Of a DNA stretch of 64,000 nucleotides, positions 47,463 through 55,677 are shown piece after piece. The position numbers were made by a program, and so were the translations under genes. Each line of letters starts with the position of its first letter. Positions within the stretch are counted from its first letter, which is position 1. Location: contig CAJUGH010000009.1 in NCBI GenBank assembly GCA_910586215.1, positions 1-64,000 on the forward strand. Direction: 5' to 3'. The notes beneath the pieces were generated by a model. The model was not told the origin of the DNA. It was given only the letters and a program-made list of their open reading frames with translations, and did no database searches. Origin of the DNA: an uncultured Acetatifactor sp. (GTDB taxonomy: Bacteria; Bacillota; Clostridia; Lachnospirales; Lachnospiraceae).

Positions 47463-48182
47463 ATGGATCAGAACAAGATGGGCCAGAAGGACACAGACCA
47501 GAAATGTTTCCGGCATGAACTGAAATATGGGATACCGTACATGCAGTACCTGGAACTTCGCAGCCGGCTGCGGCCTCTCATGCGGGGGGATCCCCACGCG
47601 GGCGGGGATGGCCGGTATCTGATTCGGAGCATCTATTTTGACAATCTGGCAGACAAGGCCCTGCGGGAGAAGATGGACGGGGTATCCCGGCGGGAAAAAT
47701 TCCGGATTCGATATTATAATGACGACCTCTCCTATATCATCCTGGAGAAGAAGGTGAAGGACAATTACCTGTGTGCAAAATACAGTGCAGAGGTTACGGA
47801 GGCAGAATGCCGGATGCTGTTGGAGGGCAGTTACCAGTGGATGCGGGAACATCCTTCCCCTCTGGTGCAGGAACTGTATGCCAAAATGCGCTACCAGCTC
47901 CTGCGCCCCAGGGTACTGGTATCCTATGTGCGGGAGCCGTACCTCTATCCGGCCGGGAACGTGCGGGTCACATTTGACTCCCACATACGGACTTCCCTTT
48001 ACCACCAGGACTTTCTGGAGGAGCAGATAGTGGACATCAGTGCCAGTGACCAGCCCCGCGACCTGGTCCTGGAGGTAAAGTATGATAGCTTCCTGCCAGA
48101 GTCCATCAAGTGCCTGCTCCAGACAGGCATGGTGAGACAGCAGGCGTTTTCAAAGTATGCGGCCTGCAGGCGGTATGGATAA
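47463..48182 (+). CDS. VTC-domain protein, putative polyphosphate polymerase
   Basis: 239 aa, one VTC (CYTH/TTM-type tunnel) domain: FRHELKYGIPYMQYLELRSR, YLIRSIYFDN, KFRIRYYND, ILEKKVKDNYLCAKYSAEV, DLVLEVKYDSFLP. The alternating Lys/Arg/Glu residues on strands are those that bind the triphosphate in yeast Vtc4. It probably makes or handles polyphosphate at the inner membrane face. AGGAG precedes ATG 47463. It is the first gene of a three-gene run with a DUF4956 membrane protein and a CotH-type kinase, a combination seen in many Firmicutes. Confidence 0.88.
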   Translation: MDQNKMGQKDTDQKCFRHELKYGIPYMQYLELRSRLRPLMRGDPHAGGDGRYLIRSIYFDNLADKALREKMDGVSRREKFRIRYYNDDLSYIILEKKVKDNYLCAKYSAEVTEAECRMLLEGSYQWMREHPSPLVQELYAKMRYQLLRPRVLVSYVREPYLYPAGNVRVTFDSHIRTSLYHQDFLEEQIVDISASDQPRDLVLEVKYDSFLPESIKCLLQTGMVRQQAFSKYAACRRYG

Positions 48183-48200
48183 GATTTAGGAGGTATAATC

Positions 48201-48872
48201 ATGACATTTAATGATATTTTCAAATCTAATTTTCTGGAAAGTGTAACGTCATTTTCCATCCTTGACACGGCGATCGGCATGGTCTTCGCCCTGGCAATCG
48301 GGTTGTTTATATTCCTGGTATACCGGAAGACTTTCAACGGCGTTATGTATTCCACAGGCTTTGCCATGACCCTGGTGGGTCTGTCCCTTGTGACAACCCT
48401 GGTGATCATGGCAGTGACTTCCAATGTGGTGCTTTCCCTGGGTATGGTGGGTGCCCTTTCCATTGTCCGTTTCCGGGCTGCCATCAAGGAGCCTATGGAG
48501 ATCGTGTACCTGTTCTGGGCCATTGCGGCAGGCATCGTCATCGGTGCGGGAATGATTCCCCTGGCAGTGATTGGCTCCGCCATGATCGGCGTGGTCCTGC
48601 TGCTGTTTGCCAACCGCAGGATACATGAGAACCCATATCTGCTGATCTTGAACTGTAGGGATGAGAAGGCAGAAGGAGAGGCCCTGGGACTGGTCCAGGA
48701 TGCTGTAGAACGGTTTCTGGTAAAGTCCAAGATGGTAAATGATGCCGGGATCGAAGTGACGGCCCAGGTCCGGCTGAAGGATGCGGGTACTTCCTTTGTG
48801 AACCGGTTACATGCGGTAGAAGGGGTGGGCGGTGCCACTCTTGTGAGTTATAACGGGGACTACATGGCGTGA
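48201..48872 (+). CDS. DUF4956-family membrane protein
   Basis: 223 aa. Three to four helices in the first half (about 22-43, 50-72, 75-100, 108-135), with the conserved stretch LSLGMVGALSIVRFRAAIKE, and a soluble C-terminal half (residues 140-223) with a ferredoxin-like look. AGGAGG stands before ATG 48201, 18 bp after the VTC gene. Function is unknown; in this cassette it could be the membrane partner of the VTC enzyme. Confidence 0.88.
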   Translation: MTFNDIFKSNFLESVTSFSILDTAIGMVFALAIGLFIFLVYRKTFNGVMYSTGFAMTLVGLSLVTTLVIMAVTSNVVLSLGMVGALSIVRFRAAIKEPMEIVYLFWAIAAGIVIGAGMIPLAVIGSAMIGVVLLLFANRRIHENPYLLILNCRDEKAEGEALGLVQDAVERFLVKSKMVNDAGIEVTAQVRLKDAGTSFVNRLHAVEGVGGATLVSYNGDYMA

Positions 48873-48960
48873 TAGGATATAGAACTGTTTTTTGCGCCGA
48901 AGAACGCAAGAACAGAGTTGTTGCCGAAAGCAATATTTGTACAAAAACAGGAGAACAGCC

Positions 48961-50664
48961 ATGATTACAAATAAACACATTGGAAAAATAGTTGGAACAG
49001 CCATGGCTGTAGCCGTTCTGGCCTGCCTCCTGGCCATGGCTTTTCCCCGGCAGATGGCAGCAGTGTTCGGGGAAGGGGCCGTTGCCATGCAGTATCAGTT
49101 GGAACTGTTTGATACCAGCAGGATTCTCCAGGTTGACATCCAGATGGAAGAAGGCAAATGGGAGGAAATGCTGGCCAATGCCATGGCAGAGGAATATGTA
49201 TCCTGCAATGTGGAGATCAATGGCCAGACCTTGTACAATGTGGGAATCCGGCCTAAGGGGAACACCAGCCTGTCTGCCATTGCCAGCGACCCGGAGACGG
49301 ACCGGTACAGTCTGAAGCTGGAATTTGACCATTACGTGGATGGTCAGACCTGTCTGGGACTTGACAAGCTGATCCTCAACAACAATTATGCGGATGCCAC
49401 AAGCAGGAAGGAGGCCATTGTCTACGACATGTACCAGTACCTGGGGGCAGATGCCTCCCTGTACAATTATGCCCAGGTGTCGGTAAATGGGGAGTACTGG
49501 GGCGTCTACCTGGCGCTGGAAGCTGTGGAGGATAGTTTTATGCTGCGCAATTTTGGTGCGGAGAATGGGGAGTTATATAAGCCGGAAGGCATGGAACTGA
49601 GAGGCGTCCCCGGCATGGGGAATGCGCCGGAACCGGGAGGAGATCCTGGCGTGGGTGAAGTGCCGGAACCAGGAGGAAGCCCCGGCATGGGTGAAGCCCC
49701 GGAACGGGGAGGAGGCCCCAGCATGGGGAATGCGTCGGAACGGGGAGGAGGCCCTGGCATGGGTGAAGTGCCGGAACTAGAAGGCGTCTCTGGCATGGGG
49801 AATGCGCCGGAACCAGGAGGAGGTCCTGCCATGGGAGATTTTCCGGGAAGAAATGGTCCTGATAGGGAAGGCAGCGCCAGGGAGGATAGGTTTTCCATGA
49901 AAAACAACAACGGTGCTGACTTAAATTATACTGATGATGACCTGGACAGCTATGCCACCATCTGGGAAGGTGAGATTACGAATACCCAGAAGGAGGATCA
50001 CCGCAGGGTAGTCACTGCTCTGGAATACATCAGCCAGGGACAGGAACCGGATCGGTACCTGGATATTGACAATGTATTGAAATACATGGCGGTACATACT
50101 TTTGCCGTGAACCTGGACAGCCTTTCCGGCAATATGGCACACAACTATTACCTGTATGAGTACAATGGAAAATTAAATATTATACCATGGGATTACAATA
50201 TTGCCTTCGGCGGGATGAATGCAGGAGGGGGAAGGAGCATGATGCAGGACTCTGCCACATCCATGGTCAATGATGCCATAGACACACCTTTCCAGGGTAC
50301 GGATTTTTTCGATGCTCTTCTGGAGAATGAGGAATACCGCTCCCAGTACCATGCATACCTGCAGGATCTGGTGGAAGGATATGTCTACGGCGGCAGGTTC
50401 CAGGAGACCTACGACCGCATCAGTAGCCAGATCAATGCCCTGGTAGAGACGGATCCCACGGCCTTCTATACCTATGAGGAATACAGGGCAGCCACAGAGA
50501 TGCTTTACCAGGTGGTCCTGTTGCGTGCAGAGAGCATACAGGGCCAGTTGGAAGGCACCGTTCCTTCCACGGACGCAGGACAACGGGAAGATGCTTCCAG
50601 CCTGGTCGATGCCTCAGCCATTGATGTGGAAGTGATGGGAGTATTCATGGGGGCCGGGCGGTAA
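48961..50664 (+). CDS. CotH-family protein kinase with Gly/Pro/Glu tandem repeats
   Basis: 567 aa from ATG 48961 (MITNKHIGKIVGTAMAVAVL), after AGGAG. Signal anchor (about 8-29), then the atypical CotH kinase fold: GIRPKGNTSLS, YSLKLEFDHYVDG, LDKLILNNNYADATSRKEAI, GVYLALEAVEDSFMLRNFG, and PWDYNIAFGGM with the metal-binding aspartate. Between the lobes, residues 217-300 hold seven imperfect 12-residue repeats of the form PGMGNAPEPGGG. CotH proteins phosphorylate spore-coat proteins; here the protein is probably outside the membrane. Last gene of the VTC/DUF4956 run. Confidence 0.88.
   Translation: MITNKHIGKIVGTAMAVAVLACLLAMAFPRQMAAVFGEGAVAMQYQLELFDTSRILQVDIQMEEGKWEEMLANAMAEEYVSCNVEINGQTLYNVGIRPKGNTSLSAIASDPETDRYSLKLEFDHYVDGQTCLGLDKLILNNNYADATSRKEAIVYDMYQYLGADASLYNYAQVSVNGEYWGVYLALEAVEDSFMLRNFGAENGELYKPEGMELRGVPGMGNAPEPGGDPGVGEVPEPGGSPGMGEAPERGGGPSMGNASERGGGPGMGEVPELEGVSGMGNAPEPGGGPAMGDFPGRNGPDREGSAREDRFSMKNNNGADLNYTDDDLDSYATIWEGEITNTQKEDHRRVVTALEYISQGQEPDRYLDIDNVLKYMAVHTFAVNLDSLSGNMAHNYYLYEYNGKLNIIPWDYNIAFGGMNAGGGRSMMQDSATSMVNDAIDTPFQGTDFFDALLENEEYRSQYHAYLQDLVEGYVYGGRFQETYDRISSQINALVETDPTAFYTYEEYRAATEMLYQVVLLRAESIQGQLEGTVPSTDAGQREDASSLVDASAIDVEVMGVFMGAGR
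49609..49860 (+). repeat. 36-bp tandem repeat inside the CotH-type gene
   Basis: Seven in-frame units of 36 bp (12 residues each). Consensus P-G-M-G-N/E-A/V-P-E-P/R-G-G-G. Units differ by point changes only, so copy number could vary between strains. Confidence 0.85.
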
Positions 50665-50707
50665 ATCACATCCGCTTTGATTTTTGAGGCTGTAGTGTAG
50701 AGAAGGA

Positions 50708-50736
50708 GCCTGCCTCGAGATTCAAGGCAGGCCCTT
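50708..50736. terminator. Terminator between convergent genes
   Basis: GCCTGCCT (50708-50715) pairs with AGGCAGGC (50725-50732) across a 9-nt loop. It separates the CotH-type gene from the convergent lipoprotein gene. Confidence 0.65.
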
Positions 50737-50765
50737 TGTTACTTCCACAGACAGGCCCCTCCGGA

Positions 50766-52289
50766 TTACTCCAGGAACTCCACGCTTTCCAGAATCGCGT
50801 CAAACAGCGGATCCCCATCGTCCCCGTATCCTTCATGGATATAGAAGTCAAATTCCACGAAATAGTCATCCTTCTGCAGCAGTGCATAGAGGTTGCGGAA
50901 TGTGGAACCATTGTCATTGTGCTGGGTGCCCAGGGCGGTTATGGCCTTCTGCCCGGCGATGGTGGCATCCCGCACGGTTTCATATCCCTGTTCTTCTTCC
51001 AGGTAGCGGGCCATCTCCTGGAGGTAGCCGCCCTCATACTCCGCATCATTGTCTATGGCGAAGACACTCAGATACAGGGTAGCCATGTCCCAGATATTGT
51101 CATCCTCGTAGGCAGAATAGAGGGATACGCGAAAGAGGCCTTCCTCAGAGGAATCTTCCACCTGCCAGATATAAGGGCAGGAGAACGCCATGTTCAGTCC
51201 GTCAATTGTCAGCCGGGTCATGGCCGGCAGGGGAATCATGGGATCCTGGGCCATGGCGGCTTCCAGTTCTTCCTGGGTGATGGAGATACCAGGCTCGGCA
51301 CCGGTATCTTCCAGGATCTTCCGGGCCAGCAGCCAGGTCACGGGACCCAGGGCAGAGAAATGATCTGCATTGTCCAGGATATAGCAGTGGATGTTGTCAT
51401 TTTCTGACACCTTCTGGATATTCCGCAGGCTGGCAGAATTGCCCTCTTCCCCCTCAATCAGGAAGGTAGGGGTGTCAATATTGTCCAGCCAGTACACAGG
51501 GGAACGCATGACAAATTCTTCCGTATCGCTGGTATCGAAAGTGAACTGGGTGTTGTTGTGGTACTTGATCTCATCCACGGCCCCGAAACAGAACACGGAC
51601 CGAAATTTGTCGGTGTACTCTGCTGCCAGCAGGGCGCGTGTGCCGCCGGTACTGTGTCCTCCCAGGTAGATCCGGTCCGGGTCCACGTAAGGCAGGGAGG
51701 CGGCATATTCATAGGCAGCAGCAATATCGTCCACCTCACCATAAAGCGCCTCATAATAGCCGGGATTGCCATTGCCACCCCTGAAGGACGGGTACATGGT
51801 CAGCACACCGGACTGCCAGAAGGCAGATCCGGTCTGGTCATTGTCCCACTGGGGATAGCAGAAGGGGAAATCATCAATGCCATTGCCCCAGCCCCCTACC
51901 ACCCAGATAATCAAGGGATGTTTCTCCCCGTCACCGGGATCACTGGACACATAGGCGGCCAGATCGCCTACCTTGGAGGGGTAGTATACCAGGTCGAAAA
52001 GCCCTTCCGGGGGTTCATAGACGGAATCGCTGTCATTCTCTTCCCTTGCCAGCTTTGTCTGGAAGGCATCATGGGCCTGTGTGAAATCCTGGCCCTGGCG
52101 GCTCTTGAAATCCGTATCATCCTGGGAGGTGCCGCCGGACCCCGGGGTCCGGATGGGAGTCCCCGAGGCTGTCTCATTCTGGGAACTGTCCGATGTCTCC
52201 GAAGGTGTCTGGGAAGAACAGGCCCCAGTGGACAGCACAAGCAGGGCTGACATAAGTGCCAGTAAAGGTTTGCTTTTTTTTAGTTTCAT
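50766..52289 (-). CDS. Alpha/beta-hydrolase lipoprotein
   Basis: 507 aa from ATG 52289, with AAAGG nine bases upstream; two ATGs lie just before it. Signal peptide with lipobox LSTGAC (C24). A Ser/Thr/Gly-rich spacer (25-70) leads to an alpha/beta-hydrolase domain with the nucleophile elbow GGHSTGG (S213 in this numbering), and a candidate catalytic pair in ILDNADHFSAL. The roughly 200 C-terminal residues form a separate domain (NIWDMATLYLSVFAIDNDAE) of unknown role. It should act outside the cell as an esterase or peptidase; the substrate is unknown. It stands alone. Confidence 0.8.
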   Translation of the reverse strand: MKLKKSKPLLALMSALLVLSTGACSSQTPSETSDSSQNETASGTPIRTPGSGGTSQDDTDFKSRQGQDFTQAHDAFQTKLAREENDSDSVYEPPEGLFDLVYYPSKVGDLAAYVSSDPGDGEKHPLIIWVVGGWGNGIDDFPFCYPQWDNDQTGSAFWQSGVLTMYPSFRGGNGNPGYYEALYGEVDDIAAAYEYAASLPYVDPDRIYLGGHSTGGTRALLAAEYTDKFRSVFCFGAVDEIKYHNNTQFTFDTSDTEEFVMRSPVYWLDNIDTPTFLIEGEEGNSASLRNIQKVSENDNIHCYILDNADHFSALGPVTWLLARKILEDTGAEPGISITQEELEAAMAQDPMIPLPAMTRLTIDGLNMAFSCPYIWQVEDSSEEGLFRVSLYSAYEDDNIWDMATLYLSVFAIDNDAEYEGGYLQEMARYLEEEQGYETVRDATIAGQKAITALGTQHNDNGSTFRNLYALLQKDDYFVEFDFYIHEGYGDDGDPLFDAILESVEFLE

Positions 52290-52651
52290 AGCCATCATCC
52301 TTTTATGCATATTTTTTTTATCATATCCTTTCTACAGGGATTCGTCAATATGCAGGATGATGCTTTTCCGGGGAAACACTGGTGTTATTGCTCACCGGTG
52401 CCACCGCGAGGCGTTTTCAAGCGCTTTCCAGCGTGACAAACCCAGGCAATCTTGATTCCCGCGAGCAATGAGCCAAGTCAACAAGGTTGACTTTGTGCCG
52501 CTGCTTGCACGAGCATAAAGGGGCATTGAAATATCTGCCAGGAAAGGTAAGATTGAGGTGTCCAACCTTGTGTAAATGTGGTATGATGAAAAGGAAGTTC
52601 CATAGTTGCTGTGAACGGAGTGAACAGTAACGTTCCATTTTCAATCATGAG
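52290..52651. other. Intergenic region before the GH88 gene
   Basis: No gene supported. A perfect hairpin AAGTCAAC/GTTGACTT lies at 52477-52495, and other short palindromes (CACCGGTG near 52393). The dispersed 27-nt repeat is at 52605-52631. A TATGAT at 52583-52588 has no good -35. Confidence 0.45.
52605..52631. repeat. Dispersed 27-nt palindromic repeat, copy before GH88
   Basis: Begins GTTGCTGTGAAC and ends GTGAACAGTAAC. It is the exact reverse complement of 60682-60708 over all 27 positions. Confidence 0.8.
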
Positions 52652-52724
52652 ATTTGTGTCTGTGCGCTGCTGGACACAAATTTGTTATGCACGGTCCTGG
52701 CAGAGCCAGGACCAAAGCAGCGCA
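52652..52724 (+). promoter_or_regulatory. Structured leader, possible pseudoknot, of the GH88 gene
   Basis: Hairpin 1: ATTTGTGTC (52652-52660) with GACACAAAT (52673-52681). Hairpin 2: GGTCCTGGC (52693-52701) with GCCAGGACC (52705-52713). The loop of hairpin 1, TGCGCTGCT (52663-52671), is perfectly complementary to AGCAGCGCA (52716-52724). That last segment ends about 5 bases before the GAGG ribosome-binding site. All three helices have 9 perfect pairs. Confidence 0.55.
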
Positions 52725-52739
52725 GAAATGAGGATAAAG

Positions 52740-53858
52740 ATGACAGAACAGGCATGGGCAAGTGAAGTATCCGGGAAGATCAAGGAGAAGATGCGCACAG
52801 TGGCAGAACGCAGCCGCCACAAGATTCCCTACACCACGGTGGACGGTGTGTTTGATGACTGGAGCGGGGAGAAGATCACCTGGTGGACCAATGGTTTCTG
52901 GGGTGGTATGATGTGGCAGCTCTATCACGCTACAGGGGAGGAATTGTACCGGGAGATCGCACAGGAGAATGAGGAGAAGCTGGATGCAGCCTTGAGGAAC
53001 AGCGACTGCATGGACCATGACAGCGGATTCCGGTGGCTGCCCACAGCAGTAGCGGACTACAGGCTCACAGGAAGCCAGGCGTCCAGGAACAGGGGGATCC
53101 TGGCTGCCGGCGACATGGCAGGACGGTTCAATCCGGTGGGACGGTTCATCCGGGCCTGGAATGACCCGGAAGGGAAGAAGGCCGGCTGGGCTATCATTGA
53201 CTGTATGATGAACCTGCCATTGCTGTACTGGGCTTATGAAGAACTGAAGGATCCCCGGTTCCTGCAGGTTGCCACCATGCATGCGGACACTGCGGAGAAG
53301 TATTTCATCCGTCCGGACGGTTCCGTGAACCATATCGTGGAGTTTGATCCTGCCACCGGCGAGTATGTCCAGTCCTTCGGCGGACAGGGTTACTGCGTGG
53401 GTTCCTCCTGGACCAGGGGACAGTCCTGGGCGCTATATGGCTTTACCTTGAGCTATCTCCATACAAAGGAGGAGCGGTATCTGAACGCTGCCAAGCGGGT
53501 GGCCCACTACTTTATCTCCAATATCCCGGAGAGCGGACTGATCCCTGTGGATTTCAGACAGCCTGCGGACTGTGTCTGGGAAGATTCCACTGCGGCAGCC
53601 ATCGCAGCCTGCGGCCTGCTGGAGATCTCAAAATGTGTGGATGAGCGGGAGAAGCATGTGTACCGGGGTGCTGCCATGAAGCTGCTTAAGGCCCTGGCTG
53701 AGAAACGATGCAGATGGGATACGGAATGCGACAATATCCTGGAGAAATGCACGGCGGCTTACCATGACAAGGTGCATGAGTTTTCCATCATTTATGGGGA
53801 CTATTACTTTATAGAGGCCATCTTCAAGCTTACCGGGGAGGAAGTCTTTATCTGGTAA
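52740..53858 (+). CDS. Glycoside hydrolase family 88, unsaturated glucuronyl hydrolase
   Basis: 372 aa from ATG 52740 (MTEQAWASEVSGKIKE), with GAGG upstream; longer readings pass through the structured leader. (alpha/alpha)6-barrel signatures: DWSGEKITWWTNGFWGGMMW, MDHDSGFRWLPTAVADYRLT (catalytic aspartate in HDSGF), FNPVGRFIRAWND, SFGGQGYCVGSSWTRGQSWA. No signal peptide, so it is cytoplasmic. GH88 enzymes hydrolyse the 4,5-unsaturated uronic residue left by polysaccharide lyases (from glycosaminoglycans or pectin-like glycans). No lyase or transporter is adjacent. Confidence 0.9.
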   Translation: MTEQAWASEVSGKIKEKMRTVAERSRHKIPYTTVDGVFDDWSGEKITWWTNGFWGGMMWQLYHATGEELYREIAQENEEKLDAALRNSDCMDHDSGFRWLPTAVADYRLTGSQASRNRGILAAGDMAGRFNPVGRFIRAWNDPEGKKAGWAIIDCMMNLPLLYWAYEELKDPRFLQVATMHADTAEKYFIRPDGSVNHIVEFDPATGEYVQSFGGQGYCVGSSWTRGQSWALYGFTLSYLHTKEERYLNAAKRVAHYFISNIPESGLIPVDFRQPADCVWEDSTAAAIAACGLLEISKCVDEREKHVYRGAAMKLLKALAEKRCRWDTECDNILEKCTAAYHDKVHEFSIIYGDYYFIEAIFKLTGEEVFIW

Positions 53859-53924
53859 GCGAGTGCATTGTCCCATATCCCCATTGCCATTTTCCCCATC
53901 AGCAGGCGGCCTGTTTGAAGCATT

Positions 53925-54902
53925 TTAATTCATCCAGGCTACCTGCTGGGTCTCCACCAGGGGATAGGTGTGCAGGCAGCAGGCATTCAGGTTGGTACGG
54001 TTCATGCATATGGCCGTGAACTGGTTGTTGCAGTAGGTCTTGTAATAATAGGTGCCCCTGGAGGCATTGATGCAGCAGGAGTAGATGGTAGTCTCATACC
54101 GGCCTTCCGGGGAGACCACGCTTCCCCGGACCATGGCCACCGCATCCAGCATGTGGAAGAACTGGGCGAGACTGCCCTGGTCATCCTGGGGACACACAAC
54201 GTTCAGATTCAGGAAAGCTGTCTTCACGAACCGGGAGGCCGGGGAGTAATCCCCTGGCAGTCCGATGCAGCCCATGCCCAGACCGAAAGGCTTCACGTGG
54301 ATCTTCTCACTGAAGCAGTTCTGGGGGCAGGTGGGAGACAGGTTCAGGTACTGACACAGGTTGGTCATCTGGAAGTCAAAGGACGGGTTGTTGGTCATGA
54401 CCCCGGCAGGGTTGTCATGGACAGACAGCCCGTTTTTGGTACTTTCCACCACAATGGAACCTTCCCTGTCCGCAAGGTGCCAGTGGAGGGGCGACAGGGG
54501 AAGCTGTTCGCTGAAGGAGATATTCACCAGGTGGGTATCTGCCAGCAGGGTCCGGGCCTGCGCCAGGGTGGAACATCTGCCCAGGATCCACTGGATCAGT
54601 TCAAAGGGGGATATATTTGCCTTGGAAGGGTCTTCCTCCCTGGGATAGTAGGCATTGTCCGGGAAGTTCAGCCCGGCCATGCATAGGCCTTTCTCATTTG
54701 CAGCCTCTGCATAGAGGGGATATCCATCCTTCACAACAGCCATGCCGATCATGGCATGGTGGCAGTTCATGGTACCTGCCCGGCGGAAATGGAACGGGAA
54801 ATGCCGGGGTGTGACCACCACACAGCCGCCCAGTTCATATTCCAGGTCCATGTTGCGTCCAAAGTAGAAATCTTCTGTTTTCATGGCAATACTGGTACAC
54901 AT
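53925..54902 (-). CDS. bsh: Choloylglycine hydrolase family, bile salt hydrolase type
   Basis: 325 aa, the length of characterised bile salt hydrolases. After removal of Met1, Cys2 is the N-terminal nucleophile (MCTSIAMKT). Other active-site residues fit: R16 and D19 (FGRNMDLE), N79 (AGLNFPDNA), N171 (VMTNNPSFDF) and R224 (SPASRFVKTAF). These enzymes split glycine or taurine from conjugated bile salts in the gut; penicillin V acylases share the fold, so bile-salt preference is probable, not proven. GAGGTG precedes the ATG. It is a single gene with an upstream hairpin. It points to a gut-dwelling host. Confidence 0.9.
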   Translation of the reverse strand: MCTSIAMKTEDFYFGRNMDLEYELGGCVVVTPRHFPFHFRRAGTMNCHHAMIGMAVVKDGYPLYAEAANEKGLCMAGLNFPDNAYYPREEDPSKANISPFELIQWILGRCSTLAQARTLLADTHLVNISFSEQLPLSPLHWHLADREGSIVVESTKNGLSVHDNPAGVMTNNPSFDFQMTNLCQYLNLSPTCPQNCFSEKIHVKPFGLGMGCIGLPGDYSPASRFVKTAFLNLNVVCPQDDQGSLAQFFHMLDAVAMVRGSVVSPEGRYETTIYSCCINASRGTYYYKTYCNNQFTAICMNRTNLNACCLHTYPLVETQQVAWMN

Positions 54903-54930
54903 AAGCAGACACCTCGTTTGTATATCGTGA

Positions 54931-54954
54931 GTAACAGTTCAGCCGAACTGTTAC
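54931..54954. repeat. GTAACAGTTC inverted repeat upstream of the bile salt hydrolase gene
   Basis: GTAACAGTTC-AGCC-GAACTGTTAC, perfect 10-bp arms. It lies 28 bp before the bsh start, between it and the end of the YczE-type gene. Confidence 0.7.
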
Positions 54955-54971
54955 TACCATGATATGCCATG

Positions 54972-55616
54972 TCAAGGGGTTTTATGCAGGGAGGGTTCCA
55001 TCTTTTTTTGCAGCCATGCGATCACAGGACCCAGGAACAGCATGCCAAGCAACGTGACAAGGCCCATGCTGCCACCCAGCAGGAATCCCAGCATCATAAA
55101 AGTAAAATCCCAGATCATGCGGACAGGCCGGAAAGAAACTTTCTTCAGCTTTTCAGACAGGATAAAGGGGACGGCGTCATAGGGAGAGACTCCCAGGTCC
55201 ACGGCCATGTACAGGGCAGCGCCCAGCACAAACACAGCCATGGCCGGCACTAAGGCACCGAAACGGACAACAGGAAGAAGCCAGGTGCTGCCTGGTACAA
55301 GGGCGTCCAGGGCAAGATTTCCCAGGTCGGTGATATAGCCGATGCATACCATGTTGGCAATGGTACCGATGCCGATCCGGTTCCTTCCGAAGAAGATGAC
55401 CACCAGGAACAGGAGCACCTGGGCAATGAGCTGGGCATTGCCGTAGCTTGTATGAAGCTGTCTGGAGAAACCCAGGATAAAGCAGGAGTAAGGCTCTGTG
55501 CCCAGTTCCAGCCGGATCAGCACGGACAGGGAGAGTCCCATCATGAGGATACCCAGCGACATCCACCACATGCGGAGTCCCAGGCGGGGAGGGAGGATCA
55601 GTTTATGTTGGTTCAT
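54972..55616 (-). CDS. YczE/YitT-type integral membrane protein
   Basis: 214 aa from ATG 55616 (MNQHKLILPPRLGLRMWWMS), preceded by AAAGGA; a much longer in-frame reading upstream overlaps the HD-type gene and is not credible. Five to six membrane helices, with GLSLSVLIRLELGTEPYSCF near the start and LYMAVDLGVSPYDAVPFILS later, the doubled motif of this family. Role unknown; YczE relatives are sometimes near antibiotic or transport genes. It is 62 bp past the end of the HD-type gene on the same strand. Confidence 0.85.
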   Translation of the reverse strand: MNQHKLILPPRLGLRMWWMSLGILMMGLSLSVLIRLELGTEPYSCFILGFSRQLHTSYGNAQLIAQVLLFLVVIFFGRNRIGIGTIANMVCIGYITDLGNLALDALVPGSTWLLPVVRFGALVPAMAVFVLGAALYMAVDLGVSPYDAVPFILSEKLKKVSFRPVRMIWDFTFMMLGFLLGGSMGLVTLLGMLFLGPVIAWLQKKMEPSLHKTP

Positions 55617-55677
55617 GGCGTTCCTTTCATGTGGATGGATGCTGGCAGTATGGCGGCTTGTGCCGATGGCGAAGGTG

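Noticed and set aside
49609..49860. CRISPR-like array
   Set aside because: The regular 36-bp units are in-frame codons of the CotH-type protein with no spacers. No CRISPR array or cas gene was seen anywhere in the window.
49506..49910. Long minus-strand Pro/Ser-rich open frame opposite the CotH-type gene
   Set aside because: It arises from the 36-bp tandem repeat read backwards. No start signal, and the plus-strand kinase is well supported.
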